From NCBI GenBank assembly GCA_008704415.1, contig VXIS01000069.1:62001-126000 (forward strand): a stretch of DNA of 64,000 nucleotides, given 5' to 3'. The position numbers and the translations under genes were made by a program. How positions within the stretch are numbered: the stretch's first letter is position 1; each line of letters begins with the position of its first letter. This document shows, piece by piece, positions 45,562-58,364 of this stretch. This stretch comes from Sphaerosporella brunnea (taxonomy: Eukaryota > Ascomycota > Pezizomycetes > Pezizales > Pyronemataceae). The notes beneath the pieces are model-generated. The model made no database searches. It saw only the letters and a list, made by a program, of their open reading frames with translations, and was not told where the DNA came from.

Positions 45562-46862
45562 GTTGGCCCGGGTGGAGGGAATGCGGGGGAGGGGGGGGAC
45601 GTGCTGTGAGAGAGGGGGCAGCAGCGGCTCGGGTTTATAGCGGTAGCGGTCTAAGTCGAAGAAGCAAGCACAGCAAGCAAGGACGACGGTCAGCCGTGCT
45701 CGTTCGTCACTTTCGGAACAAGCAAGCAAGCAAGCGAAAAGTCTATAGAAAGCAGGGACGAGGAGAACGAACGGCATCCGCAGGAAGACTGTTACGGTCC
45801 CGAGAAGGGGCTGGGTTGGGTTGGCTAGCTGTCGGAGGTTTGGGAACGATAGCAGGGCTCGATCACAACTGGCAGGCAGGGGATTTCCACAGACAGACCA
45901 GGCAAGGGCAAGCAGGCGAATACGGGGGTGGTTTAGTCGAAATAAATAGAAAAATAAATAAATAAATAAATGCGGGCTTAATCTAGCCCCCATTGTGGGC
46001 TAGTGTCTCACTCGCGTTCTTTTCTGCTCGTGATGTGATCACTGGTGATGGAGGGCAAAACAGATGGTGATGCAGCACCAGTGTTGATTATCCCTACCCT
46101 TCCGACACACCCACCGAGAGACATCAGAACTTCAGAAGCGTCAAGCCCCACGAGTGCACGTGCCACGTGGGGGCTCAAGTCCAAATGCAGGGATCAGCGT
46201 CAAGCCAAAGCTGAATGTTCCAGATAATCCATGGTGATGGTGCCGGGAAGAGTTCGAAGGCAGCGGTTCATGCCTCCAACCGCAACATTCGTCTGAATGG
46301 GATCCCCGCAGCGCGCAGTGCCGCTCTCATACTTGACGAGGCAGCCTTTTCTTGGTGAAGGCCAAACGACACCCACTGTTTGGCATGAGCGATCAGCACT
46401 GATCATCTCAGACCGTTGTGCAGGTTATCTGTTGACCAGTGATGCAGTTGTCGCCCTTGTATCCACCCGTTGTCAACGGCTCACCGAATGTGTCAAAATT
46501 CGCCAAACACTGGCGTGCGCAACCACGTGCACTCGGCAGTGGCTTGCGTTCGGAGGATCGGATCTGAGCTCGATAAGGGTTCAGCCAACTGCAGGGACCT
46601 ATCATGCGGAAACGGTTGCCATCAGTCGGCGCCGGGAGTTGGGGTCGGCGAAATTAAAAGTGGATCCGGCAGCCAGTAGGCATGCAGTGTGATGTTATCT
46701 GTGCTGTGATTGATCTTCTGTGATTCACACGCACTCGGGTAAGGGTACCGTCAGGGATCCCAAGCTTACCTTACCCCGCTCTAGGGTCCCCAAAGCTCTG
46801 TGGATCAAACCCTACATCCTCCTGGTTCCTCCAACCTCTAGACCATCCAACACATACCAGCC
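45562..46862. other. Divergent spacer, CLC / IAH1
   Basis: 1.3 kb between divergent genes. It contains a TAAA-type microsatellite (about 45950-45970) and a CAAG repeat around 45720-45735. No gene recognised. Confidence 0.45.
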
Positions 46863-47945
46863 ATGGCCTTCGCGGATTACCACAAAATTGTCCTCTTCGG
46901 GGACTCACTTACGGAGCAGTCCTACGAGCAGGCGCGGTAACAACTCACCCCCCACAAACTCTGGCTACAATCAATAGCTGACGGGAAACGAGGGTGGCAG
47001 CGGTTTTGGTTTCGGAGCTGCAATCACAGATGGTACGCGTCTTCCGCCGTGGTTTCGTGCGGCGGACAAGGGACGAAGCTAAAACGTCACAGCCTACAGA
47101 CGCAAGCTAGAAGTCGTTGGCCGCGGCTTCAGGTAACGTTATGTTGGAATTCCGTGCTCCACGGAAGTCTGGCGTTAACTTTGACGGGGAAACAGCGGCT
47201 ACAATACCGCGCACGCGCTACATGTACTTCCGCAGATGATCCCTCCGCCGAGTGAGACCTCGCGGATCAAATTAATGGTTCCCCGCCTCACCTCCGCGCT
47301 CCCATGCAATGCCTAATATTAACTGTGAACGTTGCCAAGACTGTTTTCTTCGGAGCCAACGACGCTGTTCTTCCGGGCCAGCCTCAGCATGTTCCGCTGG
47401 ATGAGTACATCGAAAACCTTAAAAAGCTACTTACCCATCCCGCTCTGAAGCCCCATGGCACAACGTTCATCCTGATTACGCCGCCGCCGATTTGCGAGTA
47501 CATCACGCAGGAAGAGGATGCAAAGAAAGGGAAACACTACATCCAGCGCCTTGCATCAAGGACGAAGGAGTATGCAGATGCGGCGGTCAAGGTTGGGCAG
47601 GAGCTGGGCGTGCCGATTGTGAACCTGTGGCAGGCGTTCATGAAATATGCTGGAGGATGGAAGGAGGGTGAACCGCTTCCTGGATCCAAGGACTGTGCTC
47701 CCAACAAGGAACTGCAGAGCTTACTTAGGGACGGTCTGCATTTCAATCCCAAAGGGTGAGTTGGTACTTGTACTTGTGCTTGTGTGGGTGTAATACCGGG
47801 TCCATGCTGACACTGCAGCGGCAGGTACGAGATCATGTATGACGAAGTTCTGCAGACGATCAGGCAGTACTACTCAGAGCTAGACCCGGAAACGCTACCG
47901 TTTATGTACCCTCACTGGGAAGTGGCTCCCAAAGCGTCTTCATAA
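46863..47945 (+). CDS. IAH1: GDSL-family isoamyl-acetate-type esterase
   Basis: Six exons (46863-46936, 47001-47032, 47093-47132, 47196-47277, 47340-47755, 47825-47945) give 254 residues; several exons are only 10-27 codons. The SGNH hydrolase blocks are VLFGDSLTEQS (catalytic Ser15), the GRGFSGYNT oxyanion region (Gly), FFGANDA (Asn83) and DGLHFNPKG with catalytic Asp and His. It resembles yeast Iah1, which hydrolyses isoamyl acetate and similar esters; other substrates are possible. Every intron was needed to rebuild the motifs; for example the joint S-GYNTAHALHV crosses intron 3. Confidence 0.92.
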
Positions 47946-48063
47946 TTCAGTTGAGGCCTTGATAGTCAAACAGGCAGGCCCTATCAATAGACCTGTATTA
48001 CCTAGCATCGACTAAATTTTTCCTGTTTTCAACTCCGAGTGCTCCCACATGACCCGTACTAAA

Positions 48064-48745
48064 TCACCAATCACACCCCTCCCCAACAACCTTCGCCAAC
48101 CGCTCCAACCACTCCCTATCAACTTCATCAAACGCCTCTTCCACCCTCGCATCCACATCAATAACGGCCACAACCTTCCCTTCCCTATCCCTAACCGGCA
48201 CAACAATCTCACTCCTACTATCAGAGTCGCACGCGATATGGTCCGGGTGCGCCAGCACATCCTTCACCAGCTGGGTCTCCCCGGTTCTTGCGGCAGCACC
48301 ACACACGCCGCGGGAAAAGGAAATGGTCTGACAGGCCACCTTGCCCATGAACGGGGCGAGAATCAGCTGCGACGCATTGGAAGGGTCGAGGACGTAGAAG
48401 CCGGCCCAGTTCACAGTGTTGGACGGTTCAGGCAGCGAGTGGTAGCAATGCCAGAGGAGCGATGCGGTGTTTGCGGTGTTGCAGACCTTGCGTTGGGGGG
48501 GTTAGTTAAGTGGGATTTAAGGGCGATTGGAAGGGGGGGAATACCCAGTTGCGCTGGCCGTCAAAGAGCGCACTTGCTTGCTCGAGCACTTGCGCGTATG
48601 CCTCAGCTTTAGAAATACCGGCGGAGAAGTTGGAGGCGTCGGCGTGTACCTGTTTGTTTTCGTTTTTCGTTTTTTTTCGTTAGCTTTTCGAATTCCTTTC
48701 CTTCACTCTTTGTAAGGGGTCACAAGCAATATTGATACGTGCCAT
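48064..48745 (-). CDS. Free methionine-(R)-sulfoxide reductase (GAF)
   Basis: Three exons, complement(48064-48486, 48545-48649, 48707-48745), give 188 residues. It is a single GAF-domain enzyme like yeast YKL069W, which reduces free Met-R-sulfoxide to methionine with thioredoxin. The three key cysteines are present at C100 (GKVACQTI), C110 (GVCGAAA) and C134 (HIACDSD), with the same spacing as the yeast enzyme (91, 101, 125). The fold start NWAGFYVL and SEIVVPVRDREGKVVAVIDVD are clear. The first exon adds 13 residues (MARINIACDPLQR) absent from related proteins; a start inside exon 2 is not available, so I kept it, with low confidence on the N-terminus. Confidence 0.88.
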
Positions 48746-50161
48746 GGTGATACAGATGATATCGATGGGTAGTGAAGCGGGGAGGAAGCCGTGCAAAAGC
48801 ACGCGATTCTACACTCTTACACTAAGATTCTATCATCTATTAATGACACTGAAGGGGGGTCAATATTAGTAAGCGGTAAGTAATTTTGGTGAGGGGTGCG
48901 ATCACTCGAATAACAAAGACAGGCTATCATGGTGTCTCTTTTTCCGTTCTATGTGTCGCGATTTCCTTGATTATCTTTCCGCAGGCCCCAGTAGTAAGTC
49001 TAGGCCTAGGGGTAGCACAGTCTCTCTCCTCTATGTATATGCCATGATCGCAAGCAGTCGAATGCAATATGATTAAACAAAAAATCATGGTGTCTCTTAG
49101 GAATCGTCCGTCCCTAGTACTAGTGTTGAGCAGATCGCCGCTCCAGGATGTGCCGGTGAACCGACAGGCTTGCTCGACCGGCGACTTCGAAGTGTTACAA
49201 AAACACAAGGCGGAAATGCGATCCCAGTTGGAATTCAACGTCCAGGATTCCGGCCAGGCAGCAGAAGAAGCAGCAATTCAGCAAGGACAACACTCTTGTG
49301 GCAGGGCGTCGAGAGGAATGTACATGTGCCCAAGCGTTGGAATGTGGATCTGAGACAATCAGTGGGGGATTGCGCCGAGGCGAGGCTGTGTGCTTCGTGT
49401 TTCTCCGCAGAGCGGGATATGCGAGAGGGTGACAGTGGCGATGAGCTTAGAAGGGCTCGCGCGTGATGGGACTCCTCCGTGCCCCAAATTGTCTCCTACA
49501 GCCAGCCGGCAACGCATAGAATCGCGATATAGGACCTCAACTCTGGGTTACTGGCAGTGTTCTCAATAGCCGGCCCAAAAAGCCCAGGCTGCAGGGCTGG
49601 TTGTGAAAATGGGCCGGCTTTTTGATCAGGCGGGCTACGAAGCCTGGGCTGGCTGGCTGTGGGCTGCGTCTTTGTATGTAAAAGGCGCAAATTAGTACAG
49701 AGTGATATCCGGTGAAGCAACAATCCATTCTTCAGACCCGTGCAACAGCGCAGGGCCAGGCTGCGAGTTAAAAAGCCAGCCCTGCTTTTTGGTCAGCCCA
49801 ACGCAGCCCAGCGCAGCGAGCCTCCACCACAAGGTGGGCACTTTTTGTCAAATCTCTGATTCGGCATGCCGGTGATGGATATCCGGTATCGATTGGCCTG
49901 CGATCGCGGACCAGCCAGAAAGCATAGGTAGTAGCGTGAGAACTCATGATTCGTGAAGAAAAAAAAACTCCCATTGAAACTTGCTACAGGTATTTTACAC
50001 CCTCAATTCCCCCAGTTGCAGAAATTCCCAATCCGCAGCGCAGGCATGTGCATTATCATTAAAGAGACATCCCAAAGTTTTCCATTCCAAACACCAATCC
50101 AATCCAATCCAATCCACAACTTCATACCAAGAAGAAAACAAAAAATCATGTGCATATGTAA
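48746..50161. other. Gene-free spacer upstream of fRMsr
   Basis: 1.4 kb. The middle (about 49565-49815) is a GGCTG-rich patch with inverted arms, listed separately. Another part (50095-50112) is an AATCC microsatellite. No coding frame or RNA gene recognised. Confidence 0.45.
49565..49815. repeat. GGGCTGG-rich palindromic patch
   Basis: The strings AGCCGGCCC (near 49570) and GGGCCGGCT (near 49611) are reverse complements, and AAAAAGCC...AGCCC strings recur in both orientations to about 49810 (for example CAGGGCTGG and CCAGCCCTG). A shorter relative of the motif (CCCAAAAAGCCGGGC) lies at about 40520 within the intron of the 72-aa gene. I read it as a small decayed repeat family, but the copy boundaries are not clear. 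Confidence 0.5.
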
Positions 50162-51691
50162 TCACAATTCATCACTCGGCTTTATCACAGCGGTGGGACT
50201 GCCGTCGTCAAGAAGAAACTGAGAAAGGTATTTCAGGAGGTTGAACATCTCAGCGCCGGTGGGCACGATGTTTTCCTTCGGGAGCAAGAAGCCGTGGCTA
50301 CCGGTATCTCGCAGTTTGATTTGGAAGGGGTAGTGCACTTTCATCTTTGCGTAGAAGTAGTCGAGCATGCTACCGCCTCCCGTGGTGCCGGGTAAGCCGG
50401 CGAACCCCGTGCCCTCGCAGGCAGAGGTGACTTCGTAGTGTTCGCCGCTCTGGATGCGGATAGCTTTAGCAAGGCCCATGGCCAGCTCCTCGAGGTTTTC
50501 GAGGTCGGGAGGGTGCGCTTCGCACGAGTAGGAGTAGGGGTAAAGGATCTCCTGGGAGTAAGAGTGCATATCCAACAAGCTGACGATCTTTGTTCCGTTT
50601 TTGATGAGGCTGTCAGCCCAGTTCGCGAATTCGCGGCTCTCTTGCGCTTGGAAAGGGTAGCCGCCTGGAAACATATCGCTGCACGGGTTGTAGGAAGAAA
50701 CGGAGGGGGCGTCGAAGTGGTAGTTGTAGGCCCGATCGAGATCTATGCCTTTGCAGAAGGCGAGGGAGGTGGGTTGTCGGTTCTTCCGCCAGAGTCGGTC
50801 TTGCTCCCAGGTGTAGACATAGCCGTCCACGTTTAGTGTCGGGAGGAAGATCCAGTCGAACTCTTTCACCATCGTGTCGATGCCTTTGTCGTCACGGCTG
50901 AAGCCGGTGATCATGGCGTATGCTAGGTAACACACGGTGGAAACACTGATCCATTCCCTGGCGTGCGCGGCACCGGTGATGACGATTGCTTTCTTCTTTT
51001 TGCCAGACGACTTCTCGCGGCCTACTTTCAGCGCGTGGATCTTGCGCCCCTCGAAGCTCTGCCCGATCGTGAGCAGCTCTACATGGGACGGAAATAAAGA
51101 TTCCAAAAGCTTCATCCACGCCACGATAACGTTCAGTGGCTGGTAATCTTGGAAAAATAAAATATCCGACCTCTCGCCCGTGGTAGGCTGCAGCATCGCC
51201 TGCGGGGCATGCGGAAGAGGCGATTCTACCCCGCCAGGATAAGTCTCCAGCGCGGCATCGGCAAGACTTTGCACTAGTGGTGCGTGCGCGTTGCGCATAC
51301 TCTCCGGTAACACGTCTAGCAGCAATGGCACGGTTCCACGAGGCATCCTGATGTCGACATGTGAACTTGTGGCCGACCATACGTCGAGGTATAGGGTATT
51401 GATGGCATCGCTCATCGCCGCCGCTTCGGAAGGGCCCGAGATGTTGAATCGCAGGACGATGTCATGGACGTAGTGGGAGAGAGGATTATGGCGACGATTC
51501 GTCTGTTCCTTCTTCTTTTGAAGAGGCTGCTCTGAACGACCGAAAAATACAGCTCGCACTCGGTCTTTCCATGTTCGCGGCGTGGCTGGCGTCGGAACGG
51601 GGATGAGGCTGCCTCTTTTCTGGATTGTGGCCGCGCTCACGAGATCGAGATAGATGAGCGCGGCGAGGAGGATGCAGCGTCGCAGCAGCAT
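50162..51691 (-). CDS. ECM14: Ecm14-like carboxypeptidase (pseudo-enzyme)
   Basis: Single exon, 509 residues. The N-terminus is a signal peptide (MLLRRCILLAALIYLDLVSA), then a pro-region of the M14A type, then the peptidase fold. Zinc ligands look present in AAHAREWIS (His and Glu) and LLDMHSYSQ (His). The catalytic general base Glu270 of active carboxypeptidases (ELRDTG) is Lys459 here (QIKLRDTGSHG), the defect that marks Ecm14 proteins, so the enzyme is probably inactive. Ecm14 is secreted and linked to cell wall biogenesis in yeast. Substrate-binding Arg is retained in IDLDRAYNYHF-type context. Confidence 0.9.
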   Translation of the reverse strand: MLLRRCILLAALIYLDLVSAATIQKRGSLIPVPTPATPRTWKDRVRAVFFGRSEQPLQKKKEQTNRRHNPLSHYVHDIVLRFNISGPSEAAAMSDAINTLYLDVWSATSSHVDIRMPRGTVPLLLDVLPESMRNAHAPLVQSLADAALETYPGGVESPLPHAPQAMLQPTTGERSDILFFQDYQPLNVIVAWMKLLESLFPSHVELLTIGQSFEGRKIHALKVGREKSSGKKKKAIVITGAAHAREWISVSTVCYLAYAMITGFSRDDKGIDTMVKEFDWIFLPTLNVDGYVYTWEQDRLWRKNRQPTSLAFCKGIDLDRAYNYHFDAPSVSSYNPCSDMFPGGYPFQAQESREFANWADSLIKNGTKIVSLLDMHSYSQEILYPYSYSCEAHPPDLENLEELAMGLAKAIRIQSGEHYEVTSACEGTGFAGLPGTTGGGSMLDYFYAKMKVHYPFQIKLRDTGSHGFLLPKENIVPTGAEMFNLLKYLSQFLLDDGSPTAVIKPSDEL

Positions 51692-53532
51692 GTCGCGGGT
51701 GACGGACCGATACTAATTGGCGAGCTGAGGGGTAAGTGGGAGACTTGGAAGACAGAGTTGCGTTACAAAAGCTGGTGGTGTTTTGTCAGCACTCTCAAAC
51801 TTTCCCCACCCCAGCGACACAGCCTCACCCACACCGAAAAGTCCTCTGCAGACTTCTTTCGGGCTTCTTTTCCCGTTCGTGCGTAGCGACGACACCAAGG
51901 GGCAGGGGCGTTCGGTGTCCGAGTGCAAAGCCCAGGCGGGGGGGGGTTTCGGTTTCGGGGAGAGGGACGGGCTGGCTCGCAAGCGGGGTGTATGTAGTGC
52001 GAGAACTGGAAACTTATGCACACACCGTCACTCGTAAGCTCTCTTTCGTAAGACGCACGTAGCTTGCAGATCCGGTGACAAATATTGACGTCTTCAGTGT
52101 CATTCGGGCGGAGAGCATCCCACACGCGGGCTCGGCGATCGAACGTCGTGACGCCGCACTCGAGACGTGAACACCGCATGCGGGAAGCTGCATCCTCCTT
52201 GCCGAGGTGAAATGCCACATTCACCATCCATCCACACTCACAGCTTACATGCTTGCAAAAACAGGTTCCGGGCGCCGTTGATCGGCCCGCTGGTGTTGCT
52301 GGCACGCACTTACTTAAGCTTGCGTGTCTTTGGACGGTCTACTCATCTTTCAGAGACACCGTTGATTGCGCTTGCGTCATGTCATAAGCAGAATTTGTCG
52401 ATGGAATTGAGTCAATTGAGCATCCACAGTCTCCACCTGACCGTCGCACAAGCCCGAATCCAGCTCTGTCGGGAAGGAAGGGTGCAGTCAGAACCACCTT
52501 CCAAGTGTAAGGCCGGTATCGGGTCTCAGCGTCTCAGACTCTCAGCTCAGCAGTTGGGAATCCGATCTGAGGCTGCATGCGATACCTAATCGCTTCAGCC
52601 GCGCACGGCGCTCCCGAAGAACATAAATTTTCCACCGCCGAAACCACCAATAGTCAAAGCGTTACGCCGGCTTTGAGATGAGTCTCGCGCGAAATTTCGC
52701 TGGCCGAATCTGTAGCACGCCAGCGCGATTGGAAGTCGTGGCCCGTCCGTGAAATTGAACAGAGCTCAGGAACAAGCAATTGCAACAGCGACGGCAGGAC
52801 AGAAGAGACACCAGCAGTTGGTAAGCAGCTGGTGATCATCATGACTGCCTCGCAGCGTCCCTTCACTGTTCATTCAGTCAGCCATTCAGCACAGTTTCAT
52901 CGTGCGTCACTCGGCGACGGGGTTCGCAGCGAGCAGTTGCAGCGATGCCTTCCAAACAGAAACCAAACCACCACCTTCATCCACCCACACCATCTATGAC
53001 CATCCATCCGTCCATTCACACCCCTCCACCCCCCAAACAAAGAGGCCGACCACCCCAAAACAATTCGCAGACTAGAGATACCCCCCTCCCAAAAAAAAAA
53101 TCCACTCATTCATTCTTCTCCTTTCCATCTCCCGCCTGCGCGCGCGTTGACATGTCTCGATGATATTTTCGCTGTCTCTCTCCAAAAGCAAAACGCCTGC
53201 CTCCTCTACCCCGAATCCTGCAGCCCTGTTCCGCCTCGTTTCGAAGTCTCAATTGCTGCATGATAGAAAGAAAGAAGAATGTCCTGAATGCCCTGTCCCA
53301 TCCTCATCCAGCCGACTCGATTCCTCTTCCCTCCAATAGCGCAAATCACCTTACAGGCTCAGCCTCGCCGAGAATACACCCTTTCTCCACCCCCCCCCAC
53401 CCGGAAAGCTCTGCGACCCAGCTTCTCCTCATCGCCGCCCAATTAACACCGCCCCTTCGTGCCTTAACAAAAAAAAAAAACCCTTTTTCCTACTAAATAT
53501 CCTACCAAGATACCCAATACCCATACCATACC
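51692..53532. other. Divergent spacer, ECM14 / SYT1-like
   Basis: 1.84 kb between divergent genes. The right end (53390-53530) is strongly C/T-rich with runs CCCCCCCCCACC and A11, a typical fungal promoter-leader pattern. A G-run (51938-51948) lies near ECM14. No gene seen. Confidence 0.45.
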
Positions 53533-56500
53533 ATGTTCAAACGAAATCAACGAAAGAGCGATACCGATCTGAGAGCGCGACAAAGCCTCGATGCCATCAG
53601 AGCGTTAGCGCAGGCACGCTCTAGCGAACATATCCCGCGACATCCTCCGCCGCTTCCTCCTCCTCCTCCTCCTCCTCTCCCAGAACCAGTTGTCGTCGAT
53701 CCCAGATCTCAGTCAGCCGCCATCGAAAATCGCGAGGTTCAACCGCCCACAATACACGTCACCAGCTCTCCAAAGTCAACCAGAACTGCCCCGCCACGCT
53801 TCAGTCTGGCGCGGTTCAGAAATGCTTCCGATTCGGCTCTTGGGCTCAGAGCTCGAGACATAACAAACCCATCAAAGCCACCGTCTCCCATACCTGAACC
53901 TCCCGCAATCATCACCACTTCTCCCACCAACGACGTGACCTCTGACAACATGTTCCAACAGCTACATCCACCAAAGCGCGCGGGCACAAAGCGTTTGTGG
54001 CGCAAGAAAGAGGACCGACTGCTGCAGCAAGAACCTGCTTCTCAACGCAGTTCGCTTTCACGCACGCGCACCGACAGCCTGAATCGAAATAATTCAGCTA
54101 TCCGTTCCAGCTCTAGCCGCGTCACTTTCGATGAGCCTGATCGCAACGATGGTGTCGCCCAATTGTCGTCGACGTCAGAACCGCCGCCGTACGACGAAAC
54201 AAACTCATCGTTGCCTCTGCCTGGTCCGAGGCTGTCGGAATCCTCTCGATCTACAGCGAGCTCTGGAGACCACACCATCGCCTTCCACACCACGACCACT
54301 ACCCACACAACCACAACTACTACATTCTTCCGGTTACCACGTCGTAAAAAGAAAGATGCGCCCCTCTTCCCGCTCCCGGACAGACCCTCAGACGCACGCC
54401 TAGGCTCATCATATTCCGATCACGGATTGGCAAGTTCCACGCGGCGACATTCAATGGTATCGTTGTCTCAGCCTGGAAGCCCAACGAAGGACGGCCATGA
54501 AAAGCCCTCCAGGACTCATACCATGTTAGCAGCAACTTCTATAAACATGTCGGGACCGGGTGTCCCCATGTTGAGGTCGAGTTCTATTGCCTCTGCGCAC
54601 TCTGGCAATTCGAGCCCAGGGTCTCCAGCGCAGCGCACTAACAGTGTGCAGCGTCGTGGCCGCAGCTCAACCATGTCTTCGGCGGAACAACATTGTGAGG
54701 GAAGGAATAGCGGTGGTAGTAGTCGGTTTGGGGGATTATTACTTGGGCGAATACGAAGAGACAGTGAACCAGCATTTGGGGGTCCTGGAACTCGGACATC
54801 TTCACCGCAGCCACACCTTGCCCTTTCTCAGCCAGTTTCTGGGAAGGCATCCCATGAGATATCCATTCCTAAACGGAACGATGAAGATACGCCGCCGGTG
54901 TATCTGTCGAAACTATTTGAAGCGATCAGTAAAAGTGTAGTGGCTTCGCTGCTGGCCCGGAATGGCGATCCTTTCCACTGGGCCGTCCTGAAAGCCTACA
55001 TGGAAACATTCGACTTTGAGAGCGATCCAATGGATATGGCGTTACGGTGTGTCCATCTTGCCATCATTTTGAGAGCCATCGTTGACTAGTGCTGTGTAGA
55101 AAACTTCTCATGGAGGTTGAACTGCCCTCAGAAACGCAACAAATCGATCGTGTTCTGCAAGCATTTGCGGATCGTTACCATGAATGCAACCCGTTTGTGT
55201 ACAAGGACTCAGGTAGAGCATGTTCGGCCATCCTCCAAATCGCGTCACTAATTGTCTATAGACCAGGCTTATTACATTGCGTTTTCGCTTATTATGCTGC
55301 ACACAGACTTCTTCAACAAGAACAACAAGCATAAAATGCAAAAAGCAGATTATGTCAAGAACACCTCAAGGGCCATCGATAAAGAGGGCATCTTGAAGGA
55401 TATCTTGGAGGTTTCGCTTCCATATTCAATCCAAATCACTGGGCTCATGTCTGATGCTATCTGCAGTGTTTCTACGCCAACATCATATATACACCATTCA
55501 TTCGGCTGGAGGATGAGTTCGACATTAATGGCCAAAAAATAGTGTCTCATCGTCCAAAGAAGAGCATATTCAGTCGAGCGGTGAACTCATACGATGGCAA
55601 GCGGATCAAAGAGCCCGTAGATCCATACCTGTTAATCATTGAGGGTCAATTGGATCTGTTGCGTGCAAGTCTCAAAGACGTTATTCAATTCGAAGACCCC
55701 TATTCCTACTGCGGCACTGCTTCGCGACTTGATATGACGGCATTGCACAGGGCATTTTTTAGGTCCGGCATATTGCAGATCGTTTCCGCGCGTTCACGAC
55801 CCGATGCGTTTATGACGCAACAATCGACAGAAAATCCGGATGGCGCGGATCCTGGAGTTGTGGAAATGAAGGTTACCAAGGTTGGTCTATTGTGGAGGAA
55901 GGAAACAAAGAAGAAGAAGACCCGGAGTCCGTGGCATGAATGGGGTGCCATTTTGACGGGTTCTCAACTATATTTCTTCCGTAACATTGCCTGGGTGAAG
56001 AGCTTGATGCACCAATATGAGGTGCATCACAAACAGGGGTTGGGTACTCCGGTTATATTCAAACCGCCCCTCGAAGAATTCAAACCAGATGCGCAGATAT
56101 CGACAGACGATGCGGTTGCTTTGTTGGATAAGAGTTACAAGAAGCACAAAAACGCTTTTGCCTTCATCAGGCATGGTGGTATCCAGGAGTACTTCATCGC
56201 GGATTCCGAAGCCGACATGAATGATTGGTTGGCTAAGCTCAATTATGCAGCGACTTTCCGGACGGCTGGCGTGCGCATGCGTGGTGTTGTGGGTGCAGGT
56301 TACGATGGGCAGCGACTGCGGGGGATCCGGCGGATGGAGAGTGTCTCTGGCTCATCAAACGGCCACTCGGTGATAACACCTACCGGGGAGGTATCGATAG
56401 TCAGGAACGAAATCGATCACAAACTGGCTGCGGAAGTTGCTGCTGCCAGAAGGGAGGTGGTGCAAACGAGGATCTTCGATTCTGAGGAGCGGCTCGCGGT

Positions 56501-57701
56501 GGCCAACCGAGAGCTGCAGACACATCTTCGAAACGGCAGGCATTTGACAATCCTCACCCCGATCCAGCCAAGGACGAGAGAGCAGGTCGTGATGGCGGCT
56601 GCTACACTGGCGGCCAATTTGCAGTGGGTCAGGATGCAAATGTGGAAGTTGCGGTGTCATCGTGATATCCTCGCGCTTGACTTGGATGAAGAACGCCTAA
56701 CCACGCGAGAGCAAGTGAAAAATGAGCTTTCCATCAGCCCGCCAATTCCCACACCACGAATAGCCCCATCCCTTCAAAGTTCGCCATCTCTTGACGAAAG
56801 CGCCGCTGGGCAGACTCCGACACAGGCCAACTTTTCTCCGTTATCGAATGAGCAGTTGTCGCAGGTGACATCACACTCCTCCCATGTGCCCAGCCACAAG
56901 AGTACGCCATCCGGCAGCGATCATGCTATATCACCCGTCACATTCGACAAAGACACTACTCCGGGATCGCCGTCGGCTTCATCGAAGATGGTTGGCCGGG
57001 ACGATGAGAGCATTGACAACTCTCGCAGTCACCGGTCAAGCAGCCCGGCCAGATCGTACTCAAGTGTTGGCGGCGATCACGACGATGATGACAAGGAAGC
57101 TGGCAAAGAGAAGGAGAAGGGAAAAGGAAAAGGGAAGGAGAAGGGTTCCAGCCGGCCAAGCGTCCGTAAGGGCATCCAAAGAACCTTGCGGGAGACACAG
57201 GGCATCGGTCATCGACGAGCAAAATCGAACGCAGAGGAAGCCCTATCAGCAGAGAAGAAGTCTACAGGGGACGAGGGTCTTGCTCGTGGTGCTGGCAGCT
57301 TCACTGTTCACGGCAAGAAGGCAAGTGTCATCACCTTCGGCTCCGAGTGGCAGAGTATGTCGCCAGAGGACCGCCTCAAGCGAAATAAGTCTACCCAAGC
57401 AGATTCGGATGCGGGGACCATCACAGGAGAGACTGAGAGTCTCCATAGCGCCCTGAGCTTCAGCCGACGCGGAAGCCAGGCTGCTGTTCCGAGGAAGGAC
57501 GATGATTCAGAACGAACGCTGCTGCAGCCAACGCCTTCGTTCAGTCGTCGAGGAAGCAATACCAATGCCAAGGAGGAAGGACTGGCAGAGGTGCCAGAGG
57601 GCAGTACCATCGGGGAGGAAACCCTAATTGGAAAGCTGAACGGCTTCAAGGAGGATATGATAGAAAACGAAGTTGTGTCGCCGGTAGTGATCGGGGCATG
57701 A
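53533..57701 (+). CDS. SYT1: Sec7/PH Arf guanine-nucleotide exchange factor, Syt1-like
   Basis: Exons 53533-55046, 55100-55212, 55262-55410 and 55467-57701 encode 1336 residues. The first 430 residues are Ser/Pro/Arg-rich and disordered. The Sec7 domain (about 445-640) contains the catalytic glutamate finger E516 in [17 protein letters not shown], then [20 protein letters not shown] and [20 protein letters not shown] domain (about 745-880) starts at [18 protein letters not shown] and ends near [13 protein letters not shown] long low-complexity tail follows, with an internal basic run. Fungal Syt1/Yel1-type exchangers activate Arf or Arl GTPases on the Golgi. Intron joints rebuild the Sec7 core exactly. 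Confidence 0.93.
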
Positions 57702-58364
57702 AGAGAAAAAGAAGAGTTGACATTCAGCACTCACTTTGTACTATGCCACCATTTAGAATTGGACACTGCTTTCATATTTGTCTGAGTTGTCTTTACATTC
57801 TTTCATTGTAATTTCTTACTTTCTCACTACTAGTCTGTCACTACTGCAGCGGTTACCACTTTTGTTTATTTCTTCATTCTGTTCTGTTTCTTTTGGGGAG
57901 TTGATACCAGCCACTACATTCTGCATGGCAGCGCGTTCATTTTCATTTTCCTTTGTTATGGGAGCGATAGTTGGTTCTTTTTTACTTTTTTTCTGGCTTT
58001 TGCTTGGGGTCTTTTTTCGAGTCTTTTCTGTAATATACCGATTTGATTGATTGGGCGGGTTGTTTTGTTTTTTTCGATTCTTTCCGACTCTTCTGTGGAT
58101 GTATTTATGCTTTAGAGGATAAGCTACTTATATCATGCAATACTCTTTACAGGCTCACGGTGAACGCGCAATTGGCGTGGAAAAGACGATGATGATATCT
58201 TGAACAGACCAGCAGAAAGAAAAAGATAGACCAGAACGCCCGAACAACAGTGATATTATCGTACAGTAGCAGCAACGGCCATGCTGCCCATGCATGCAAA
58301 TTTGTCGAACTGTTTCCTCATTCCCTCTCCCCCCCCCCCCCTCACAACCAATCGCAAAACGTCA
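57702..58364. other. Convergent spacer, SYT1-like / RDS3
   Basis: 663 bp between two convergent stops. T-rich with TTTTTTCG motifs and C12-type runs at 58329-58341. No gene seen. Confidence 0.45.
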
